Positions 57,547-64,000 of a stretch of 64,000 bases of DNA are shown here, one piece after another. Position numbers and translations under genes: made by a program. The notes beneath the pieces were generated by a model. That model worked only from the letters and a program-made list of their open reading frames with translations. It had not been told where the DNA came from and made no database searches. Every line of letters starts with the position of its first letter. The stretch's first letter is position 1. Where the stretch lies: the NCBI RefSeq assembly GCF_015277775.1, contig NZ_CP063849.1:124001-188000 (forward strand). Reading direction: 5' to 3'. The DNA comes from Paludibaculum fermentans (GTDB lineage: Bacteria; Acidobacteriota; Terriglobia; Bryobacterales; Bryobacteraceae).

Positions 57547-59958
57547 TCATTCACTGCGCAAAGCCAGCATCGGATCCACACGAGCCGCGCGGCGCGCCGG
57601 AAGATAGCAAGCAGCCAGGGCGACCACGATCAAAGCAGCGGGCACCGCCGTGAACGTCTGGGGATCCAGCGGCTTCACTCCGTAGAGCAGGCTCTCCATC
57701 AGCCGGGTAATCACGAACGAGACGCCCAGTCCGGCCGCCGTCCCGGCCAGGGTCAGGACTAGCCCCTGCCGCAAAACCAGCGTCAGGATATCCCTGGTCG
57801 TGGCGCCCAGTGCGATGCGGATCCCCAGTTCGCTCGTCCGCAGGTTCACTACGTAGGACAAGACCCCATACAGTCCCAGGGCGGCCAGCAGCAGTGCGAG
57901 CCCCGCGAAGCTGACAAGAATAGCCATATAGAATCTGCGATTTGCAGGCCATTCATAAAGTACTTTCTCCATCGAGCGGGCCGGTTGCAGCGGCAGTTTC
58001 GGATCAATCCCCCACACCACCCTCTCCATGGACGCCTTCATTGCACCCACGTCCGACCGGGTCCTGACGGCCAGGATCATATCGGTAAACTGCCGTGACG
58101 GAGTATACATCTCCGGCAGCACCGTCGAGTCCGGGCCCATCTGGTGGGTGTCGCCCACTACCCCGACAATCATCAACCGGGCGTCTTCCTTACCGCCAGT
58201 GGGCAACATCACCGTCCGGCCGACCGGATCCTGATTGGGCCAGTGCAGCCTGGCGAAGGTCTCGCTGATCACAATCGCCGCCGGCTGTTTCGCTTCGGAC
58301 TCCTGCCGGCTAAAAGTTCGGCCATATCGGAACGGAATCCCCAGGGTCTCGAAGAACGTCTCACTCACCGCGCTGCGGCAGGCCATGCGCAGCGTCCGCG
58401 ACTTCGGATCGTCGCCCTCCAGCCGGTAGTTGGTCTGCTCTACATGCTGCATCGGCATGGAGCTGGAGATACTGGCCCGCTCGACCCCCGGCAATTCCTT
58501 CACCCGCTCCAGCAATCGGTTGCCGAAATCCTTCACCGTCGTGCCTTCCAATTTCAGGGTCAGCAGGTGAGCCGGCTGGAACCCCGGATCCACATGCATC
58601 AGGTGGCTGAGCGTCCGGATCATCAGTCCGGCCCCGATCAACAGCACCAGGGCCAGCGCTACCTCCACGGAGACCATCGTGTTCCTCAGCCATTGCGGAC
58701 CCGAACCGGCAGTCCGCCCACCCCGCCCAATCGGTTCCGTCAGGTCGCGCCGGGCGGCGTGCCACGCCGGCGCCAGGCCGAACAACACCCCGGTGCCGAT
58801 AGAGATACCCAGAGTGAAGAGCAGCACCCAGGGATCCAGGCGCAACTCATGGAACCCATGTGTGTCCTTGGGCGCCAGTGCCGAGATCAGGTCCAGGCCC
58901 CAGTAGGCCAGCAGCAAGCCCAACAGCCCGCCCAGGAAGCTCAAGAGCAGACTCTCGGTCAGCATCAGGCGGATGATCCGGCCGCGCTGCGCACCCAGGG
59001 CCAGCCGGATCCCGATCTCCCGCTCCCGGGCCACAGCCCGAGCCAGCAGCAGGTTCGCCATGTTTGCGCAGGCAATCAGCAGCACGAACCCAACGGCCGC
59101 CTGCAGCACCAGGATGCCTTGCCTCAGTTCGGGCCCGGCATCCTCCTCGGTGACGGGATACACGTTTACGCCAAACCCATGATCCGTATCGGGATATTCC
59201 TTCTCGAGGCGGGCCGCGATGACGTCCATCTCGGCACGCGCCCGGCCCAGGGTGACGCCCTGCTTCAGCCGCGCAAACACGCTGTAGCTGCGGCCCCAAA
59301 GCGCCTGCTCGCCCTGGGCCGCCGCCAGGTCCAGCGGCAGCCAGACCTCCGGCTTCTTCTGCTCAGACCCCTCATAGGTACCCGGCAGCGCAAACGAGTC
59401 CGGCATGACCCCGATCACGGCCCGGTCGACCCCGTCGATCCGCAGGCTCTTGCCCGTCAGGTTCATGTCGTTCCCGAACCGTGTCCGGTAAGCGGCCCCG
59501 CTCATCAGGACAGTGGTCTTCATCTCAGCCGGTGTAAACATCCGGCCCACCGCCGGCTGCACGCCGAGCAACTGGAAGAAACCCTGTTCGATCGCTCCGC
59601 ACTCCACCCGGGTGGGCCGGGCTTCGGCGCCGGGAGCGGAGATCGCGCACTCCATGGGCAGGAACGCGCGGATCTCCTCGAACGATTGCGCCCCTTCCTT
59701 CCAGGCCCGCACGTTCGCCAGGGCGGGCGGCATCCGGTTGGCGATCATCTCCATCATCGCCGGGTTCTTTTCCCAAAGCATGACGAGCCGGTCCGGTGCC
59801 CGCAGGCTCTTCAGCGGAGCCGAATTCAGCAGCACCGCATTGACAACGCTGAACATCGCCGTGTTGGCGCCCATGCCGAGGGCCAACACCAGAACGGCCA
59901 CCACCGCGGGCGCCGGGTTGCGCCGCATGGCGCGTAGCGAGAAGAGAAGGTCCTGCAT
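57547..59958 (-). CDS. ADOP-family permease (second copy, no PadR partner)
   Basis: 803 residues with two MacB-PCD/FtsX units: N-terminal helix VLVLALGMGANTAMFSVVNA preceded by only 18 residues, FtsX helices at about 270-390 (FVLLIACANMANLLLARAVA), a second periplasmic domain, and C-terminal helices ending LPARRAARVDPMLALR. Unlike the protein at 3204 it lacks the ~80-residue charged N-terminal extension, which matches the ADOP subtype not linked to PadR. No ATPase gene is adjacent. It is divergent from murJ and is followed by the glycosyltransferase fusion. Confidence 0.92.
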   Translation of the reverse strand: MQDLLFSLRAMRRNPAPAVVAVLVLALGMGANTAMFSVVNAVLLNSAPLKSLRAPDRLVMLWEKNPAMMEMIANRMPPALANVRAWKEGAQSFEEIRAFLPMECAISAPGAEARPTRVECGAIEQGFFQLLGVQPAVGRMFTPAEMKTTVLMSGAAYRTRFGNDMNLTGKSLRIDGVDRAVIGVMPDSFALPGTYEGSEQKKPEVWLPLDLAAAQGEQALWGRSYSVFARLKQGVTLGRARAEMDVIAARLEKEYPDTDHGFGVNVYPVTEEDAGPELRQGILVLQAAVGFVLLIACANMANLLLARAVAREREIGIRLALGAQRGRIIRLMLTESLLLSFLGGLLGLLLAYWGLDLISALAPKDTHGFHELRLDPWVLLFTLGISIGTGVLFGLAPAWHAARRDLTEPIGRGGRTAGSGPQWLRNTMVSVEVALALVLLIGAGLMIRTLSHLMHVDPGFQPAHLLTLKLEGTTVKDFGNRLLERVKELPGVERASISSSMPMQHVEQTNYRLEGDDPKSRTLRMACRSAVSETFFETLGIPFRYGRTFSRQESEAKQPAAIVISETFARLHWPNQDPVGRTVMLPTGGKEDARLMIVGVVGDTHQMGPDSTVLPEMYTPSRQFTDMILAVRTRSDVGAMKASMERVVWGIDPKLPLQPARSMEKVLYEWPANRRFYMAILVSFAGLALLLAALGLYGVLSYVVNLRTSELGIRIALGATTRDILTLVLRQGLVLTLAGTAAGLGVSFVITRLMESLLYGVKPLDPQTFTAVPAALIVVALAACYLPARRAARVDPMLALRSE

Positions 59959-60165
59959 GGAACTCCTTGAATCTGGTCCTCTTGGATGACGGAATGCCCG
60001 GCCAAAACGTTTCTGCCGAATCGTCGACCCAGGTCAAAGGCGCGCTGCCGCCACGGCCTTTCCACTCCGAGACAGCCTCGAGCAGGACCAGAACCCCCGC
60101 AATCAGCGCCACTTCACAGCCGCAACCCCCATAGAGATTCAGAAACACCGGCCGCAACGGATACA

Positions 60166-61818
60166 ATGGAAGTCTTGTCATCGCAGTCAGAAAAGGTCTT
60201 CAAAAGTGCTGGGATCGCCTCCTTCGCCGTCCTCCTGAGCCGCATTGCCGGCCTGGTGCGCGAAGGTGTGATGGCTCGTCTCTTCGGCGCCGGCCCTTCC
60301 GCCGATGCGTTTGTCATCGGCTTCCGCATCCCCAACCTCACGCGCGACCTGTTCGCCGAGGGGGCGCTCTCGTCCGCCTTTGTGCCGACCTTCGTCGACT
60401 ATCTTCAGAAAGGCGACAAGAAAGAAGCCGCGCACCTGGCCAATCTGGTGGCCAGCGCCATCATCCTGTTCGTGGGCGCCTTCTGCATCTTCGGCATCTT
60501 CTTCAGCCCCTGGCTGATTACGATGCTCACTCACAACTGGGCGGCCACCGCGCCTGAGAAGACAGCCCAGGCGATCAAGCTCACCCAGATCATGTTCCCG
60601 TTCCTGATGCTGGTGGCCCTCGCGGCCCAGGCGATGGGCATCCTGAACTCCTGCAACCAGTTTGCGGTCCCGGCGCTCTCTTCCACCTGGTTCAACGTCG
60701 GCAGTGTGGCCTCCGGCCTGATGCTCGGTTTCTGGGCCGGACCGCGGCTGGGCATCACGAAGATCGAGGGGATGGCCTACGGCGTCGTCATCGGGGGAGC
60801 CCTGCAGCTCTTCTGGCAGGTGCCGAGCCTGATCCGTTCCGGTTTCGGGTTCCGCTTCGCCTTTGACTTCAACCATCCCGGGCTGCGCCAGATCTTCCGC
60901 CTGATGGGTCCGGCCATCATCGGCAACGCCAGTGTCCAGGTGAACGTGCTGGTGAACAGCTTTTTCGCGGCCAGCATCGTCGACCCGGTCCGCGGCGTGG
61001 ATGGAGCTACCACCTGGCTGAGCTGCGCCTTCCGGTTCATGCAACTGCCGCTCGGCCTGTTCGGGGTCGCCATCGCCACGGCCACTTTACCCGCCATCGG
61101 CCGCAGCGCCGCCTCGGGCGATATGGACGAATTCCGCGAGACGCTCGCCCGGTCTCTCGGGCTGGTCTTCCTGCTCACCGTGCCGGCTTCGGTCGGCTTG
61201 ATGATCCTGGGACCCTCCATCGTCGGCGCCATCTACGAAGGCCGCCGCTTCGAAGCCTACGATACGCACCAGACCGCCGTCGCCCTCGCCTGCTACGCCA
61301 TCGGCTTGGCCGGCTACTCGGCCGTCAAGATCCTGACACCCGCTTTCTACGCTTTGAAGGATGCCCGCACCCCGATGCTGGTGAGCGTTGGCTCCATCGC
61401 AGTGAACGCAATCCTCGCCGTCGGCCTGATCCGCGGAGCGCACCTGGGCCATGCCGGCCTTGCGCTTTCCACCTCCTGTGTCGCCCTCTTGAGTTTCCTG
61501 CTGCTGTTCTGGGTGATGATGATCCGCATCGGCGGCATGCACGGGCGCCGGTTGCGCACGGTCATCGTCAAGGTCAGCGTCGCCTCCCTGCTGATGGCCA
61601 GTGTCGTCTGGGTCTCCAGCACGGTGATCACGGGCTGGCTCGGCACCCGCGTCTTCGGGCGGCTGGTCGATCTCGCCGTGTCGATTCCCCTGGCGCTCGC
61701 CGTGCTCTATTACACCTGCCGGTCGATGAAGGTGGAAGAGCTGGAAATGGCCACCCGCGCCCTGGGCGGCCCCATTCTGCGTCGGTTCTCGGCGCTGAAT
61801 GCTAAACTATCTAACTGA
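60166..61818 (+). CDS. murJ: Lipid II flippase MurJ
   Basis: 550 residues from ATG 60166 with about 14 hydrophobic segments. MurJ/MviN marks: SFAVLLSRIAGLVREGVMARLFG at the start, DAFVIGFRIPNLTRDLFAEGALSSAFVPTF, FPFLMLVALAAQAMGILN and YALKDARTPMLVS. It flips lipid II to the periplasmic side for peptidoglycan synthesis. The frame extends upstream to 59986, but without family sequence. It overlaps the following zinc-ribbon gene by 1 bp (TGATG). Confidence 0.95.
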   Translation: MEVLSSQSEKVFKSAGIASFAVLLSRIAGLVREGVMARLFGAGPSADAFVIGFRIPNLTRDLFAEGALSSAFVPTFVDYLQKGDKKEAAHLANLVASAIILFVGAFCIFGIFFSPWLITMLTHNWAATAPEKTAQAIKLTQIMFPFLMLVALAAQAMGILNSCNQFAVPALSSTWFNVGSVASGLMLGFWAGPRLGITKIEGMAYGVVIGGALQLFWQVPSLIRSGFGFRFAFDFNHPGLRQIFRLMGPAIIGNASVQVNVLVNSFFAASIVDPVRGVDGATTWLSCAFRFMQLPLGLFGVAIATATLPAIGRSAASGDMDEFRETLARSLGLVFLLTVPASVGLMILGPSIVGAIYEGRRFEAYDTHQTAVALACYAIGLAGYSAVKILTPAFYALKDARTPMLVSVGSIAVNAILAVGLIRGAHLGHAGLALSTSCVALLSFLLLFWVMMIRIGGMHGRRLRTVIVKVSVASLLMASVVWVSSTVITGWLGTRVFGRLVDLAVSIPLALAVLYYTCRSMKVEELEMATRALGGPILRRFSALNAKLSN

Positions 61819-62561
61819 TGAACAAGGATCTGGGTTCGGCGCTGCGATTGCAGGTGTTAGACCTGCGGATGTCTGAATTGCAGCGCGAGATCGCTACGCT
61901 GCCGAAACAGATCGCGCAGATCGAGAAAGCACTCGAGGCGCACAACAAGCGCCTGGAACTCGACAAGGCGGCCCTGGCCGCCAATCAGCGCGACCGCAAG
62001 AAGCTGGACACCGACATCACCAGCCACCAACAGAAAATATCCAAGCTCCGCGACCAGATGCTGGGCGCGAAGACCAACGATCAGTACCGCGCCTTCCAGA
62101 ACGAGATCGAGTTTGCGGAAGCCTCGATCCGTAAGTGCGAGGACCAGATCCTCGAACTCATGGGCGCCTCGGAGTCGCTGGATCAGAACGTCAAAAAGGC
62201 CGAAGCCGCCCTGGCGCAGGAACGCAAGGTAGTCGAAGCCCAGAAGGCCAAGGCGAAAACCCGCACGGATGCCGACCAGCAGGAGTTGAAGAAGCTGGGC
62301 GCCGAACGTGCCGAGGTCGCCAAGACCCTGCCTGCCGACGTCCTGACCATCTACGACCGCCTGCGGACCCGCTACTACAAGAACGGTGACGTCATTGCCC
62401 AGGCCAAGGACGGGCTGTGCCAGATGTGCATGATGGCCCTGCGCCCGCAGTTCTACCAGGAAGTGAAGCTCAGCACCACCATCAACTTCTGCGAGAACTG
62501 CCGCCGCATCCTCTACTACGAAGCTCCGGCGGAAGACGTCGAAGCGCAGATGAACGGCTAG
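61818..62561 (+). CDS. C4 zinc-ribbon coiled-coil protein (zf-RING_7 / DUF164)
   Basis: 247 residues. About 170 residues of antiparallel coiled coil (LPKQIAQIEKALEAHNKRLE through QEERK-like heptads) end in a zinc ribbon with CxxC pairs: GLCQMCMMALRP and FCENCRRILYYE. The family is conserved in many bacterial phyla, with nucleic-acid-binding or peptidoglycan-linked roles proposed. Its overlap with murJ suggests coupling to cell-wall synthesis, an inference. Confidence 0.9.
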   Translation: MNKDLGSALRLQVLDLRMSELQREIATLPKQIAQIEKALEAHNKRLELDKAALAANQRDRKKLDTDITSHQQKISKLRDQMLGAKTNDQYRAFQNEIEFAEASIRKCEDQILELMGASESLDQNVKKAEAALAQERKVVEAQKAKAKTRTDADQQELKKLGAERAEVAKTLPADVLTIYDRLRTRYYKNGDVIAQAKDGLCQMCMMALRPQFYQEVKLSTTINFCENCRRILYYEAPAEDVEAQMNG

Positions 62562-62580
62562 GTTGGCGGCCAGCGCCCGG

Positions 62581-63321
62581 CTAGAGCTGCAGCTCCCGCT
62601 TCAGGTGCCGCGCCCGGTCGCGGCTCACGTCCAGTTCCGTCCCGTTCGACATCACTACGCGCCACGCGCCGGAAAACCAGGGCATCAGCTCCCGCACGTG
62701 CTCCAGGTTCACCAGGTCGCCACGGTTGATCCGGAAGAAGCCGCTGCCATCCAGGCACTCCTCCAACTCCGTGACGGTCTTGTCCACCGAGTAACGCTGC
62801 CGCGCGGTCTGCACGAATACCTGCTTTTCCTCCGCTGAGATGTGGATGATCTCGCGCGGGCTCACCAGTGCGATGCGATTGCCCTGCTTGACCGCAATGC
62901 GGCGCGGTCCGGCGGGCCGCACTTCGCGGATCAACTGCCTCAGTACCTCGTTCGGCACGCCCTCAGCCCGGCCCACAAAGGTCCTGAGCCGGGCGACACA
63001 GCGCGCCACCCGCTCCGCCTGCACCGGCTTAAGCAGGTAGTCGACCGCATGCGCCTCAAACGCCTGGATCGCGTATTCATCGAACGCGGTGACGAAGACG
63101 ATCCACGGCGGCCTAGCCAGGCTGGCGACGACTTCAAACCCATTCAGGCCCGGCATCTCGATGTCGAGGAAGACCGCGTCGGGCTCTAGCGCGGCAATCT
63201 GCTCCAGCGCCTCCAGCCCATTGGCTGCCTCGCCCGCTACTTCCACATCGGTCTCCGCCGCCAGGTGGCGGATCACGATCTCGCGAGCCAGCGGCTCGTC
63301 GTCAACTACCAGGATGCGCAT
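62581..63321 (-). CDS. LytTR-family response regulator
   Basis: 246 residues. The receiver domain has VVDDEPLA and phospho-acceptor Asp in AVFLDIEMPGLNGFEV, with DYLLKPVQAERV for the conserved Lys. The LytTR DNA-binding domain follows: IALVSPREIIHISAEEKQVF, VDKTVTELEECLDGSGFFRINR and LVNLEHVREL. It binds imperfect direct repeats as a dimer; no target is identified here. It overlaps the histidine kinase gene by 20 bp. Confidence 0.93.
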   Translation of the reverse strand: MRILVVDDEPLAREIVIRHLAAETDVEVAGEAANGLEALEQIAALEPDAVFLDIEMPGLNGFEVVASLARPPWIVFVTAFDEYAIQAFEAHAVDYLLKPVQAERVARCVARLRTFVGRAEGVPNEVLRQLIREVRPAGPRRIAVKQGNRIALVSPREIIHISAEEKQVFVQTARQRYSVDKTVTELEECLDGSGFFRINRGDLVNLEHVRELMPWFSGAWRVVMSNGTELDVSRDRARHLKRELQL

Positions 63322-63997
63322 CGGCCCCCTCCTCCTGGCGCGGCAGCGTGAGCGTCACCAGCGTCCAGTCCACCCGAGCCTGCTGCAAGGCAATAGCCGC
63401 CTGGTCGCCATAGGACAGTTGGAGCCTCTGCCGGATGTTGGCCAGCGCGTGATTCTCGCGGAAGATGGTCTCCGTCCGCAGGTCCGGCGGCCCGTCCCCC
63501 GGATCGAACTGATTCCAGACCTCGATGCGCACGGACTCGGCCACGGCCTTGATCTCCATCCGGATCTCGCCTCCATCCATGCGCCGCGCGATGCCGTGCC
63601 GGATGGCGTTCTCCACCAGCGGCTGCAGCGTGAGTGCCGGCAGGCGCTGGGCCGCGGCCGCACCGGCCGGGTCGAGCGTGAACCGCAGCCGGTTGCGGTA
63701 GCGAAACTTCTCCAGCAGCAGATACTCGCGGACGAAGGCCAGTTCCTTCTCCAGCGTGACCATCGGCGCCCGGCCCGAGGTGAACGTATAGCGGAAGATC
63801 TCCGCCAGGCGCCCAATCATCTGCTGCGCGGCGGCGGGGTCGGATGAGACCAGGGACGAGATGGAGTTCAGCGCATTGAAGAAGAAGTGCGGCGCAATTT
63901 GCGCCTGCAATGCGTACACCTGGGCGCGCGCCGCCGCCTCGGCCAGTTTGCGTTCCCGCAATTCGGCTTGGATCCGCATTTCGTGATACGTGCCCAT
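63302..63997 (-). CDS. LytS/YehU-type sensor histidine kinase, 5' end outside window
   Basis: The visible 231 residues form the catalytic part of a PF06580-type kinase: ALQAQIAPHFFFNALNSISSL contains the phospho-acceptor His, and QPLVENAIRHGIARR and ALANIRQRLQLSYGD are the N and G boxes. The frame stays open at the window end, so the membrane sensor domain lies beyond position 64000 on this strand, and the ATG at 63997 is probably internal. It is partner to the LytTR regulator downstream. Confidence 0.88.
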   Translation of the reverse strand: MGTYHEMRIQAELRERKLAEAAARAQVYALQAQIAPHFFFNALNSISSLVSSDPAAAQQMIGRLAEIFRYTFTSGRAPMVTLEKELAFVREYLLLEKFRYRNRLRFTLDPAGAAAAQRLPALTLQPLVENAIRHGIARRMDGGEIRMEIKAVAESVRIEVWNQFDPGDGPPDLRTETIFRENHALANIRQRLQLSYGDQAAIALQQARVDWTLVTLTLPRQEEGADAHPGS

Positions 63998-64000
63998 AAA

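Noticed and set aside
1-64000. CRISPR arrays, tRNA or rRNA genes, prophage or complete insertion sequences
   Set aside because: None was seen: no regularly spaced repeats, no cloverleaf with CCA-type end, no transposase or phage structural genes among the frames read.

Overview
The window reads as a piece of chromosome from a GC-rich (roughly 62-65% by eye) acidobacterium, most likely of the Bryobacterales/Solibacter type. This is inferred from gene content: a PadR regulator paired with an ADOP permease (an acidobacterial MacB-like permease without its own ATPase gene), a second ADOP permease, an ECF sigma factor fused operonically to a Ser/Thr kinase with TPR repeats, a CBM9-DUF5916 outer-membrane protein, DUF1080 proteins, and an RCC1/DUF11 giant secreted protein. 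No tRNA, rRNA, CRISPR array, phage module or complete insertion sequence was seen. Genes lie on both strands in short operons, and many share 1-20 bp overlaps.

Region by region. 1-8.2 kb: the end of a GH38-like protein, a membrane protein with a periplasmic helical domain, the PadR-ADOP pair behind a near-leaderless promoter/operator, and a CBM9-DUF5916 barrel protein. 8.2-15.9 kb: a Tat-exported FAD oxidoreductase, a cytidylate-kinase-like/PD-(D/E)XK-like fusion in one operon with hpt, a CpaE-like ATPase, a SAM methyltransferase, a bestrophin, and a protein that aligns with ribosome-inactivating proteins (ricin A / Shiga toxin A type N-glycosidases). 15.9-20.8 kb: a Cpx-like envelope-stress locus (small secreted protein, response regulator, histidine kinase, secreted repeat protein, serine hydrolase, Spy/CpxP-like protein). 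An identical bipartite motif stands in front of both transcription units. 20.8-28.4 kb: SRPBCC protein, a tandemly duplicated barrel protein, VOC/AraC pair, and the ECF sigma - Ser/Thr kinase - quinone oxidoreductase operon. 28.5-40.2 kb: secreted metallophosphoesterase, an ArsR/SRPBCC operon with two operator palindromes bracketing a promoter, methyltransferase, cupin, cyclase, DUF1080, DinB, PepD dipeptidase and a POTRA-only protein.

40.4-49.3 kb: a 1,537-residue RCC1-repeat secreted protein, an unknown 'STGP' family protein with a leader hairpin, REP-like repeats, a DUF1080 protein, a MITE-like element of about 278 bp whose terminal repeats supply the stop codons of both flanking convergent genes, fumarase and an ACT protein. 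49.3-64 kb: Lhr helicase, small membrane protein, M20 dipeptidase, a GT2-GtrA-methyltransferase fusion, second ADOP, MurJ, a C4 zinc-ribbon coiled-coil protein and a LytS/LytR-type two-component system cut by the window end.

The most striking candidates are the RIP-like protein (14884-15849), the kinase/nuclease-like fusion next to hpt, the Cpx-like regulon with its duplicated operator, the ArsR operator pair, the MITE between two stop codons, and the three-domain glycosyltransferase fusion. All functional statements come from reading motifs in the translated sequence; no database search was run.
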